From contig NZ_JAJIRT010000001.1 of NCBI RefSeq assembly GCF_025717675.1, forward strand, positions 744,001 to 808,000: a stretch of DNA of 64,000 nt, given 5' to 3'. Numbering within the stretch: position 1 is the first letter of the stretch; each line of letters starts with the position of its first letter. The position numbers were made by a program, and so were the translations under genes. Of this stretch, positions 27,250 through 36,900 are shown piece by piece. The stretch comes from Paucibacter sp. DJ2R-2. Its GTDB lineage: Bacteria > Pseudomonadota > Gammaproteobacteria > Burkholderiales > Burkholderiaceae_C. The notes beneath the pieces were generated by a model that made no database searches, was not told the DNA's origin, and worked only from the letters and a program-made list of their open reading frames with translations.

Positions 27250-28779
27250 ATGAATGACGAGGTCGCAAGCCCGCCCACCATCCTGCTGGTGGACGACGAG
27301 CCGTCCATCCTGAGCGCCCTGCGGCGTTTGTTGCGTCCGCAGGGCTACAAAATCCTGATGGCCGAAGGCGGCGCCGCCGGCCTGGCCTTGATGGCCCTGG
27401 AGCCCGTGGACCTGGTGGTCTCCGACATGCGCATGCCCGAGATGGACGGCGTGCAGTTTCTGGAGCAGGTGCGTGAAGGCTGGCCGGGGACGGTTCGCAT
27501 CCTGCTGACCGGCTACGCGGACATCAGCTCCACCATCGCGGCCATCAACCGCGGCGCCATCCACCGCTACATCTCCAAGCCCTGGGACGACAACGACATC
27601 CTGCTGGCCATCGGTGACGGCCTGCAAAGGCACAAGCTGGAACAAGAAAACCAGCGTCTGGCCCAGCTGACCCAGGTCCAGAACGAGCAGCTGCAAGACA
27701 TGAATATGCAGCTGCAGGACAGCAATGCCCAGTTGCACAGCGTCAATGATCAGCTCCAAGACGCCAACGGCCAGCTGGCCTCGGTGAACCAGGAGCTGCA
27801 AGACAGCAATGGCCAGCTCGGCAAAGCCAACGAGCAGTTGGCCGGCGTCAATGAAGAGCTCGAGAAGCGCGTGCAGGAGCGCACGCAAGAGCTCCAGCAG
27901 GCGCACGACGAGCTCAGCCGCTCCCATGCCGAGATGGCCCTGGCCCACGAGAAGCTGCAACAAGCCCATCTGCAGCTGGAAGAAAACTTCGCCCTTTCCA
28001 TCAGCGTGTTTGCCGGCTTGCTGGAGCTGCGAGACGGCAGCGTCAGCGGCCACGGCCGACGCGTCGCCACCCTGGCCGGCCGCATCGCCGAAGCCATGAA
28101 CTTGGGCCCGGCCGAAGTGCTGGACATCCACAACGCCGGCCTGCTGCACGAAGTGGGCAAGATCGGCCTGCCCGATGAACTGCTGCGCAAGACCGTGTCG
28201 CTGATGAGCGGCAGCGAGTTTGAGCTCTACAAACGCCACCCGCTGCAGGCCCAGGCGGCCTTGATGCCCTTGGCCCGCCTGCACCAAAGTGCCTTGCTGA
28301 TCCGCTCACAGCATGAACGCATCGACGGCAAGGGCTATCCCGACGGCCTGACCGGCATCGAAGTGCCGCTAGGCTCTCAGATCATCAACATCGCCAGCAC
28401 CTTCGAATCCTTGATCGCCGGCCGCCTGGCCGAGAAGGTCTTCTCCACCGATGACGCCTGCAAGGCCATTCATGAAAACGGCGAGCAGCATTACGACCCG
28501 GAAGTGCTGGCCGCCTTCGATGCGGTGCAAGCCGCGCTGGCCCTGGAGAGCGCGGCCGACCAGGAACTGAGCGCATCCGAGCTGCGCGGCGGCATGGTGC
28601 TGGCCCGCGACCTGCTCAGCCCACATGGCAGCTTGCTGCTGCCGGCCGGCCATGTCTTCAGCAGCGCCTTGATCAAGCAGGTGCAGCTGATGGACCAGCG
28701 CGAGCGCCTGAGCCTGAGCTTCTTCATCAAGAAGCCGCAGGATCCGCGCCAGGCGGCCAAGAAAGCGCAACATGCTTGA
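27250..28779 (+). CDS. response regulator with long coiled coil and degenerate HD-GYP domain
   Basis: A 509-residue protein. Residues about 10-125 are a receiver domain (ILLVDDEPSIL, phospho-Asp in VVSDMRMPEMDG, KPW). About 145-235 is a nearly perfect heptad coiled coil of QL.(D/S).N units. About 245-400 is an HD-GYP-like domain. Canonical metal-ligand positions are changed: LLHEVGKIG has Glu where Asp is usual, SQHERIDGKGYP has Gln for the first His of the HH pair, and TFESL replaces the usual D-A-L motif. It may therefore bind but not hydrolyse cyclic-di-GMP. It overlaps the next kinase gene by 8 bp, so they are a cognate pair. GAGAGGGG precedes the ATG. Confidence 0.9.
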   Translation: MNDEVASPPTILLVDDEPSILSALRRLLRPQGYKILMAEGGAAGLALMALEPVDLVVSDMRMPEMDGVQFLEQVREGWPGTVRILLTGYADISSTIAAINRGAIHRYISKPWDDNDILLAIGDGLQRHKLEQENQRLAQLTQVQNEQLQDMNMQLQDSNAQLHSVNDQLQDANGQLASVNQELQDSNGQLGKANEQLAGVNEELEKRVQERTQELQQAHDELSRSHAEMALAHEKLQQAHLQLEENFALSISVFAGLLELRDGSVSGHGRRVATLAGRIAEAMNLGPAEVLDIHNAGLLHEVGKIGLPDELLRKTVSLMSGSEFELYKRHPLQAQAALMPLARLHQSALLIRSQHERIDGKGYPDGLTGIEVPLGSQIINIASTFESLIAGRLAEKVFSTDDACKAIHENGEQHYDPEVLAAFDAVQAALALESAADQELSASELRGGMVLARDLLSPHGSLLLPAGHVFSSALIKQVQLMDQRERLSLSFFIKKPQDPRQAAKKAQHA

Positions 28780-30964
28780 ATTCGACACCCCACCGCGTGC
28801 GCCGGGCGGCCTGGCCCTGGCCTTGCAAGCCGCCATGGGTGGCGCCACCGAGCTGCCGCCGCCGCCCAACATCCTGGACCCCAGCTGCAGCGCAGCCTTG
28901 CAGGCGGTGAGCGCGCCCTTGCTGGTGCACGACGGCGTCCACATCGTCTATGCCAACGCTGCCCTGCAACGCCTGCTCGGCTACAGCCTGGCCGAACTCT
29001 GCCTGGTGCCGCACTACGCCTGGGCCAGCGAAGCCAGCATGGAACCGGTCCGGGCCTATGGCGCACGCTGCCTGGAGCTGCAGGAAGACCTGCCGGCGCT
29101 CGAATGCGAGGCGCTGACGGCCAATGGTTCGGTGCGTCATCTCGAAATCAGCGCCAGCCGCATAGCCGGCCCGCATGGCCCCTTGGCCCTGATCACCTGC
29201 ACCGACCTCAGCGATATGCGCCATGTGCAGAACAGCCTGTTCGAAGTCGGCCGGGTCATGCACCAGATCCTGGACAACAACCCGGTGGCAACCTTTGTGC
29301 TCGACGCGACGCACCAGGTCACCCACTGGAATGCCGCCTGCGTGCAGCTGACCGGCATCGAGGCCGCAACCATGGTCGGCAGCCAGACACCATGGCGCGC
29401 CTTTGTGCAGGAGCCGCGCGCGCTGCTGGTCGACCTGATCGTTGACGGTCGCATCGCCGACGAAGGCCCACGCCTGTACGGCGACACCATCCGTCCTTCG
29501 CCCCTGATTCCCGGCGCCTTCGAAATGGAGGACTTCTTCCCGCAGTTCGGCGAACACGGCCGCTGGATCTTCTGCACCGCGGCGCCGCTCTACGACACCC
29601 AAGGCAAGATCGTCGGCGCCATCGAAACCATGATGGACGTGAGCCGCCGCCATGCCGCCGAGGACGAACTCAAACGCCACCGGCAGGAGCTGGAAACCCT
29701 GGTGGCCGCCCGCAGCGCCGAGCTGCTGCGCAGTCACAAGGAGCTCGATGCCTTTCTGGAGAACGCCTCGGTCGGTATTCTCTGCACCAGCAAACGCCAG
29801 ATCCTGCGCAGCAACCGCAAGTTCGCGCAGATGTTCGAGATGGAAGGCATGAGCAATGCCGAGATGGCCCAGGCGCATTTCCTGGGCAATGCCGAGGCCT
29901 ATCGCGAGCTGCGCGCCATCGCCGTGCCGACCCTGAGCGCCGGCCAGTCGCTGACCCACGAGATGGAACTGCGCACCCACAGCGGCCAGCCCCTGTGGAT
30001 CCAGATGATCGCCTACGCTGGCAGCCCCGAGGACCCGGAGACCGGCGTCTGGTGGCTGCTGCAGGATCGCAGCGAGGTCATGCGCGCACAGCGCGAGCTG
30101 GTCAACAACTACCGCCAGATCCAGCAAGCCAATGCCCGGTTGGAAGACGCGCAGAACCAGCTGCTGCAGTCGGAAAAGATGGCCTCGATCGGCCAGTTGG
30201 CGGCCGGCGTCGCCCACGAGATCAACAACCCGGTCGGCTTTGTCGCCTCCAATCTGGGCACCTTGCGCCGCTATGTGGAGTCCTTGCTGCAGCTCAACGG
30301 CCTGTTCGAATGCGTGGACCTGCAAGCCCTGCCGGCCGACTTGCGCGAGCAGATCGCACGCTTGCGCCAGGACGCCGACTTCGAGTTCATTCACGAAGAC
30401 CTGCCTCAGCTCTTGCGCGAAAGCGACGAAGGCCTGGTGCGGGTCAAGAAGATCGTGCAGGACCTCAAGGATTTCTCGCGCGTCGACCACGCCGACTGGC
30501 AGGAGGCCGACCTCAACCAAGGCCTGGAGTCCACCCTCAATGTGGTATGGCACGAGATCAAATACAAGGTCGAGGTCGAGCGCAACTATGGCCCGCTGCC
30601 GCCGGTACGCTGCCTGGCAGCCCAACTCAACCAGGTCTTCCTGAACCTGATCGTCAATGCCGCCCACGCCATGCCCGAGCGCGGCCGCCTCAAGCTCAGC
30701 AGCACGACCACCGAGGGCTGGGTCTGCGTCAGCGTGAGCGACAACGGCAGCGGCATGAGCCCCGAGGTGCTGCGCCGCATCTTCGACCCCTTCTACACCA
30801 CCAAGCCGGTGGGCCAGGGCACGGGCCTGGGCCTGTCGCTGTCCTTCTCCATCGTCAAGAAGCATGGCGGGCGCATCGAAGTGGAATCCGAGCTGGGCGT
30901 GGGCAGCTGCTTCAAGGTGTGGATACCGGTGCAGGGGCCGAGTGAGGAGGGTGGGGGGCGCTGA
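28772..30964 (+). CDS. soluble PAS-rich sensor histidine kinase
   Basis: A 730-residue kinase without convincing membrane segments. Three PAS-type regions are visible (VSAPLLVHDGVHIVYANAAL near 45, ILDNNPVATFVLDATHQVTH near 170, and DAFLENASVGILCTSKRQIL near 325), with coiled linkers, then a HisKA-like region with AAGVAHEINNPVGFVASNLG (phospho-His) and a HATPase with NLIVNAAHAM, DNGSGM and GTGLGLSLS. The HEINNPVG type is typical of NtrB-like cytoplasmic kinases. Its start lies within the end of the response-regulator gene, so the pair is translationally coupled and likely a cognate system sensing an intracellular signal. Confidence 0.93.
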   Translation: MLEFDTPPRAPGGLALALQAAMGGATELPPPPNILDPSCSAALQAVSAPLLVHDGVHIVYANAALQRLLGYSLAELCLVPHYAWASEASMEPVRAYGARCLELQEDLPALECEALTANGSVRHLEISASRIAGPHGPLALITCTDLSDMRHVQNSLFEVGRVMHQILDNNPVATFVLDATHQVTHWNAACVQLTGIEAATMVGSQTPWRAFVQEPRALLVDLIVDGRIADEGPRLYGDTIRPSPLIPGAFEMEDFFPQFGEHGRWIFCTAAPLYDTQGKIVGAIETMMDVSRRHAAEDELKRHRQELETLVAARSAELLRSHKELDAFLENASVGILCTSKRQILRSNRKFAQMFEMEGMSNAEMAQAHFLGNAEAYRELRAIAVPTLSAGQSLTHEMELRTHSGQPLWIQMIAYAGSPEDPETGVWWLLQDRSEVMRAQRELVNNYRQIQQANARLEDAQNQLLQSEKMASIGQLAAGVAHEINNPVGFVASNLGTLRRYVESLLQLNGLFECVDLQALPADLREQIARLRQDADFEFIHEDLPQLLRESDEGLVRVKKIVQDLKDFSRVDHADWQEADLNQGLESTLNVVWHEIKYKVEVERNYGPLPPVRCLAAQLNQVFLNLIVNAAHAMPERGRLKLSSTTTEGWVCVSVSDNGSGMSPEVLRRIFDPFYTTKPVGQGTGLGLSLSFSIVKKHGGRIEVESELGVGSCFKVWIPVQGPSEEGGGR

Positions 30965-30983
30965 GGTGAGCGGGGCAAGATGA

Positions 30984-31213
30984 ATCAATGCCCGAGCTGG
31001 CCGCTGCGCGGCCAGGTCCGACACACAAGGAACCCGCTCGATCAGTGGGTGCCCGAGCTGCCTGCTGCGCGGCCAGGTCCGGCACACCAGGAACCCGCTT
31101 GATCAGTTGATGCCCGAGCTGTCCGCTTCGCGGCCAGATCCGGCACACAAGGAACCCGCTTAGTCAGTTGGTGCCCGAGCTGTCCGCTTCGCGGCCAGAT
31201 CCGGCACACAAGG
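30984..31213 (+). repeat. 61-bp tandem repeat, four copies
   Basis: The core GCCCGAGCTG begins at 30990, 31051, 31112 and 31173, a constant 61-bp period. Each unit also carries a GCGGCCAGRTCCGRCACAC block and AACCCGCT; the last copy is cut short. Because 61 is not a multiple of three it cannot encode a protein repeat. Copies 1, 3 and 4 contain CCGC-N3-GCGG, so the transcript could form small hairpins. It fills the 264-bp gap before murU. Confidence 0.93.
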
Positions 31214-31228
31214 GCATAAGATTCCCTC

Positions 31229-31945
31229 ATGCGAGCCATCATCCTCGCGGCCGGGCGCGGTGAGCGCATGCGGCCGCTGACCGACACCACCCCCAAACCG
31301 CTGCTCCTGGTCCAGGGCAAACCGCTGATCGTCTGGCATATCGAAGCCTTGGCGGCAGGCGGCGTGCGGGACATCGTCATCAACACGGCCTGGCTCAGCG
31401 AGCAGTTCCCGGCCACCTTGGGCGACGGCAGCCGCTATGGCGTGCGCCTGCATTTCAGCGATGAATCGCGCGAGCCGGGCGGCGCGCTCGAGACGGCCGG
31501 GGGCATCCGCAAGGCCCTGCCCTTGCTGCGCGACGGTGGAGCGGAGAGCTTCTGGGTCGCCTCGGCCGATGTCTTCGTGCCGGGCTTTCGATTCGACGCC
31601 GAGGCAGCGGCACGCTTCGCGGCCGACCCGCAACTCGATGGTCGCCTCTGGATGGTGGCCAACAGCCCCCACCACCCGAGCGGTGACTTCGCCATCGACG
31701 CGCAAGGTCTGGCCCTGAGCGAGCGCCACGGCGCCGCGCCGGAGCAGCCGCGCCTGACCTGGTCCTGCCTGGGGCTGTTCAAGGCGCGCCTGTTTGACGC
31801 CCTGCCCCTGGGCCAGGCCGTTCGCCTGCGCCATTGCCTGGAAGACGCCATCGGCCGCCGTGCCCTGGCGGCCGAGGCCTACCATGGCGCCTGGACCGAT
31901 GTCGGCACGCCCGAACGCCTGGCCCGGCTGAACCAGGCTCCCTGA
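31229..31945 (+). CDS. murU: nucleotidyltransferase, probable N-acetylmuramate-1-phosphate uridylyltransferase
   Basis: The 238-residue protein has the NTP-transferase signature AIILAAGRGERMRPLTDTTPKPLL at the N-terminus, the SADVF metal-binding segment and a conserved C-terminal TDVGTPERL end. The length and the WSCLGLFKARLFDALP segment fit MurU, which recycles cell-wall MurNAc into UDP-MurNAc. The kinase partner AmgK, usually adjacent, is absent here. The start is preceded directly by the 61-bp repeat array, which must hold its promoter or ribosome site. GTP/CTP specificity is not visible, so UDP use is inferred from family likeness. Confidence 0.82.
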   Translation: MRAIILAAGRGERMRPLTDTTPKPLLLVQGKPLIVWHIEALAAGGVRDIVINTAWLSEQFPATLGDGSRYGVRLHFSDESREPGGALETAGGIRKALPLLRDGGAESFWVASADVFVPGFRFDAEAAARFAADPQLDGRLWMVANSPHHPSGDFAIDAQGLALSERHGAAPEQPRLTWSCLGLFKARLFDALPLGQAVRLRHCLEDAIGRRALAAEAYHGAWTDVGTPERLARLNQAP

Positions 31946-32061
31946 ACACCCCCTGAGCGCGGCCCCTTGATTCGCGGTGGATGCGGACTTGCCCGCATCA
32001 CGCAAGCTCGGGCCTCGGTCAGAATCAGCGTGCAACTTCCGCTGAGACGCCCGTGTCCACC

Positions 32062-33969
32062 ATGCCAACAACCGGTTCGCCGGGCCGCAACACCGCCTTG
32101 ATGTTTCTGAGGTTCAGCGCCGCCGCCCTGCTGCTGGCCTTGCTCTTGCTGTTGGTGCAGGCGCCACCAACTTGGTCGGCACTGGCCGTGCTCGCCGCTC
32201 TGCTGGGCCTGCTGCCCTCACTGCGCCGCCCCCAGCACAGCGACCGCGAGCGGCAGCTGCTGGAAGCGATCGAGGCCATGCCAGCCGGCTTCGACCTCTG
32301 GGACGCCGATGACCGTCTGCTGATGTGCAACCGGCGCGTGCGCGAGGACTACCCCCAGGTGGCCGAGCATCTGGTCGAAGGCGGGCGCTTCGAAGATGTG
32401 GTGCGCCAATCCCTGCGGGCCGGCTATGTCACCGAGGCACGCGGGCGTGAAGAGGCCTGGCTGGCCGAGCGACTGGCCGGCCGCGGCCAGCAGTCGGGCC
32501 CGCGCCTGCAGCAGTTCGGCGAACGCTGGCTGCACCTCTACGAGCAGCGCACCGCCTCAGGTCTGCTGGTCTGCATACGCCTCGATGTGACCGAGCTGGT
32601 CAAGACCCAGCAGGCCCTGGCTGAGGCCCAAGCCGCCGCGCACAGCGAACGCCAGCTGCTCGAACGGGCCATTGACGCCATGCCGGCCGGCATTGAGATC
32701 TACGACGAGCAAGACCGCCTGCTCTTGGCCAACCGCCGCGTGATCGGCTGGATGCCGCACCTCGATTACGAAGCCATGCGCGGCCAGAGCTTTGCTCACA
32801 TGCTGGCGCTGAGCCGCGCGGCCGGCGCCCTGCCCCTGGAAGCCCTGGGCGACGAAGACGCTTGGATCGCCGCGCGCCTGGCCGGGCGCGGCCGCAGCGA
32901 GCAGGCCCAGCTGCAGCAGCTGGCCAGCGGCATCTGGCTGCGCGTCACCGAGACACGGACGCCCGAGGGCTATCTGGTCGCCGTGCGCCAGGACGTCAGC
33001 GACTTGCTGCTCAAGGAACGCGAACTGCAGGCCAGCCAGGCCCAGTTGCAAGCCATCATCATGACGGCCGGCGTGGCCATCGTCACCATCGACGCCCAGG
33101 GTCATATGCTCAGCTGCAACCCGGCCGTGGAGCGCCTGTTCGGCTATCGCGCCGAGGAGATGCTGGGCCAGAACATCTCCCTGTTGATGGACGAGCCCGA
33201 CCGCGGCTCCCACGACCATTACCTGCGCCGGCGCGAAGGCGCAGAGGGTGCGCGGGAGCTGACCCTGGTGGGCCGGACACGCGAGTTCAATGCCCTGCAC
33301 AAGAGCGGCCGGGCGCTGACCGTGCAGGTCTCGGTGTCCGAGGTCAAGGGCCCGCAGGGCAAGCTCTATGTCGGCGTGATCACCGACCTGACCGAGCGCA
33401 AGCAATTCGAGATCGATCTACAGCATGCCAACGAGCAGCTGCTGCGCCTGTCCACCACCGACGCGCTGACCGAGCTGGCCAACCGCCGCCTGCTGATGCA
33501 AAAGCTTGAGGAAGAATGGCGGCGCGGGCTGCGCCTGGGCACGCCGCTGAGCCTGCTGCTGATCGACGTCGACCACTTCAAGCTCTACAACGACCACTAC
33601 GGCCACCAGGCCGGCGATGCCTGCCTGATCCGCGTGGCCGAGGCCTTGCGCACCAGCGCTGGCCGACCCACCGATGTGGTGGCGCGTTATGGCGGCGAGG
33701 AGTTCGTGCTGCTGCTGGCGCAGACCGATGCGGCCGGCGCCCTGGCCGTGGCCGAGCGCTGCCGCCAGGAGATTGCTCGGGCCGCGATTGAGCACGAGGT
33801 CTCGCCGCTGGGCCCCGAGCTGACCATCAGCATCGGCGTGATCAGCGCCGTGCCCCTGCGCGGTGGCTCAGCCTCACAGTGGTTGGCACAAGCCGATCTG
33901 GCGCTCTACCAAGCCAAGGCACAGGGCCGCAACCGCGCCGTGGCTGCGCCCATGTTCAGCCCGGTCTGA
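32062..33969 (+). CDS. diguanylate cyclase with PAS domains
   Basis: A 635-residue GGDEF protein that makes cyclic-di-GMP from two GTP. Two N-terminal hydrophobic helices (FLRFSAAALLLALLLLLV and ALAVLAALLGLL) lead to two similar PAS modules beginning at LLEAIEAMPAGFDLWD and LLERAIDAMPAGIEIYD, a third PAS (IIMTAGVAIVTIDAQGHMLS) and the catalytic GGDEF domain with DALTELANRR, DVDHFK and RYGGEEF. RPTD five residues before GGEEF is a complete inhibitory I-site. The ATG at 32062 is chosen; a GTG at 32053 has a slightly better ribosome site. It overlaps tail to tail with the next gene by 14 bp. Confidence 0.92.
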   Translation: MPTTGSPGRNTALMFLRFSAAALLLALLLLLVQAPPTWSALAVLAALLGLLPSLRRPQHSDRERQLLEAIEAMPAGFDLWDADDRLLMCNRRVREDYPQVAEHLVEGGRFEDVVRQSLRAGYVTEARGREEAWLAERLAGRGQQSGPRLQQFGERWLHLYEQRTASGLLVCIRLDVTELVKTQQALAEAQAAAHSERQLLERAIDAMPAGIEIYDEQDRLLLANRRVIGWMPHLDYEAMRGQSFAHMLALSRAAGALPLEALGDEDAWIAARLAGRGRSEQAQLQQLASGIWLRVTETRTPEGYLVAVRQDVSDLLLKERELQASQAQLQAIIMTAGVAIVTIDAQGHMLSCNPAVERLFGYRAEEMLGQNISLLMDEPDRGSHDHYLRRREGAEGARELTLVGRTREFNALHKSGRALTVQVSVSEVKGPQGKLYVGVITDLTERKQFEIDLQHANEQLLRLSTTDALTELANRRLLMQKLEEEWRRGLRLGTPLSLLLIDVDHFKLYNDHYGHQAGDACLIRVAEALRTSAGRPTDVVARYGGEEFVLLLAQTDAAGALAVAERCRQEIARAAIEHEVSPLGPELTISIGVISAVPLRGGSASQWLAQADLALYQAKAQGRNRAVAAPMFSPV

Positions 33970-36900
33970 GCGCCGAGCTGACGCGCAGCACGCCCTCGTC
34001 CTGCAGCCAGTCGGCGGCCGCGCGCTCGCGCAGCTGCTGGGCCGTACCGCTGCTGGCCTGCAGCACGCCCATCCAGCCATCGCGGCCACCGCGCTTGACG
34101 GCATAGAGCATGGCATCGGCCACGTCGACGGTGCGGTTCCAGTCCAGCGCCCGCGGATGCTGCTGCGAGATCGGGAAGCAGGCGAAGCCGATAGAGCAGG
34201 TCTTGTGCAGGACCAGACCGTCCGCATCGAGCACAAACGGTTGCTCGGCCACCAGGGCGCGCATGCGCTCGGCCAGCTCCGGCGCATGGCTGCGTGGGCT
34301 GCCGCGGGCGACGATCAGGAACTCCTCGCCGCCCCAGCGCACCAGGTAATCGGTGTCGCGGAAAACCTGGCGCAGGCGGTCGCGCATCTGCTTGAGCATG
34401 CGGTCGCCGGCGGCGTGGCCGAAGCGGTCGTTGATGTCCTTGAAGTGGTCGATGTCGATCAGGAAAAAGATCAGGTCGGCATCCTCGGGCAAGGGGCCAC
34501 CCTGGCGGCTCTGGGCTTCATGGCGGCGCAAGGTCAGGGCGACATCGGCCTCGATGTGCTGGGCCAGAAAGCGCCGGTTGCGCAGGCCGGTCAGCGGGTC
34601 GGACAAGCTCAGGTCCTCCAGCGCCAGCGACTTCTCCTCCAGCGCTCGCGACTTTTCCTGCAGCGCGGCCGACAAGTCCTCGAGCTCGGCCGTGCGCTCG
34701 CGCACGCGCTGCTCCAGCCCCAGCTGGCGGCGCTCCAGATAGCCGGTGCGCCAACGCACCAGGCCATAGAGCAGGCCGGCGCCGCCCAGCGCCAGCGCCA
34801 GGCGCAACCACCAGGTCTGCCACCAGGCGGGATGGACTTGGATCGGAATGGCCAGCTCATGCGGGCTCCACACCCCGCTGCGATTGCTGGCCCGCACCCG
34901 CAGCAGGTAATGGCCAGGGCTGAGGTTGCTGTAACTGGCCAGGCGCTGGGTGGCGCTGGTGTAGATCCAGCTGCCGTCATAACCTTCCAACTGGTAGGCA
35001 TAGCGAACGCGCCCCGGGTCGCTGTAGTCCAGGGCCGCGAACTCCAGGCCAAAGCTGCGCTGCTGCGGCAGCAGCTGCAGGCCCTGCGGCGCCAGCATGC
35101 CGGCATTGACTCGCTCGCCATTGATGCGCAGCTCGCTGGCCACCACCGGCGGCTGATAGGCCCAGGCCTCAAACCGCTCCGGGTCCACCACCATCAGGCC
35201 ACGGGCAGCTCCAAACAGAAAACGGCCGTCCTGCAAACGCGCATAGGAACGGAACCAGCTTGTGCCGGCATCAGCACCGTCGGCCGGGGTCAGCTCGTAG
35301 AGATGGTCGCGGTTGGGGTCATAGACATAGTTTTGGCTCCAGACACGGCCCCGTTCGTCATCGAGCAGATTGGCACCGAAGGCTCGGCCGGCAATGCCCT
35401 TGCGCTCGCTGATGGCGTCAAAGCTGGCCTGGTGGCCGTCCCAGCTGGTCATCTGATGCAGGCCGGTGGCGGTGTCCACCCAAAGGCGCTGACGGCGGTC
35501 GATCAAGAGGCCGGTGACGATGCCATTGCGCAGGCCCTGGCCGGCCACCGTGGGCACGATCTGGAACTCGCGCGCGCCGGCCGGGCGCAGGAACAGGCCG
35601 GCCTCGCCGCCCACCCAGAGCGCGCCGTCCTCGGCCTCGACGATGGCATTGAGTTCGCCCCTGAGCGCCGCTCCGCCGGCCAGGTGATGGCGCAGCGCCG
35701 GCCCCTGGCCGCCCAGCAGCTGGTACAGACCGTCCTGGGTGCCGACCCAGAGGTCGCCGTTGCGGGCCAGCACCGTGCGACGCAAGCGCCCATGGGCCAC
35801 ATCCAGGCTCTGCAAAAGGCGCCCCTGCGCGTCGACACGCAGCAGCTGCGAGTCCACGCCCACCCAGACCGTGCCGTCCCGAGCCCGTGCCAGAGTGGAG
35901 ACCCGAACAGGCTCATCCGCCCGGCGCTTGAGCGCGCTGCGCAGATCGATCTGGCGGTGCAAGCGCAGCTGGGCATCGAGCACCCCCAAACCCTGAGCCG
36001 TGGTGCCGACCCAGACCTCGCCCCCGTCCAGCTCCAGCAAGGCGCGGGCGCTCGGGTCTTCGAAGACAGCATCGCCATGCTCGTCGAGCTTGCGCACGCC
36101 GATGCTGAGCTGGTCGGCATCGTGGCGCTGCAGGCCGCCACCAAAGCCACCGACCCACATCCAACCGCCCCGGTCGAGCAGCAGGCAGCGCACCTCGTTG
36201 CCACCGAGGCTGCTGGGGTTGCGAGGGTTGTGGCGCAGGATTTGCTGCAGGCGACCATCAGCGGCGCGCAGCTCCACACCACCGGCTCGGCCCACCCAAA
36301 TCAGGCCCGGGCTTGCCTGGGTCAGGGCATAGACCGCGCCGCGCGGGCCGTTCTGCTCCAGCACGCTGACGCGTCGGCTGCCGGGGTCCACCAGGGCCAG
36401 ATCGCCTTGCTGCGTGCCGACCCAGATCTGCCCGTCCTCGGCCTGGGCCAGTCGCAGCACGATGGGCTGGGCCGGTCTGGCACTGCCCGCGCGGGCCCGT
36501 GTTGGCAGAGGCACGGGCTCGAACTGCTCGCTGCCGGCCGCCTTGCGCGCCAGGCCACCGAGACCACCGACCCAGAGCGTGCCCTCGCGGTCCAGCAGCA
36601 GGGCTTGCACGCTGTTGTCGGGCAGACTGCCGGCCCGCCCGGGCTCGTGGCGGTAATGAACAAAGCTTTGGCGCGCCGGGTCGAAACGGCTCAGGCCATG
36701 GAGCGCCGTGCCCAGCCAGAGCTGCCCGTCGGGCGCCTCGGCCAGGGCCAGCACGGTGCCCTCGGGCACGCTGCGGTCGGGCTGCGCCGGCTGGTGGCTG
36801 TAAAGCTGGGTGCGTTCGCTGGCAGGGTCGTGAACCGCCAAGCCGCCGGAATCGCTGCCTATCCACAAGCGCCCATCGCGCCCCACCAGCAGCACCCGCA

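Noticed and set aside
30912-31416. Minus-strand open frames spanning the 61-bp repeats (WPRSGQLGHQL units)
   Set aside because: Repeat period is 61 bp, so frames shift at every unit; no repeated protein can be made and no ribosome site is seen.
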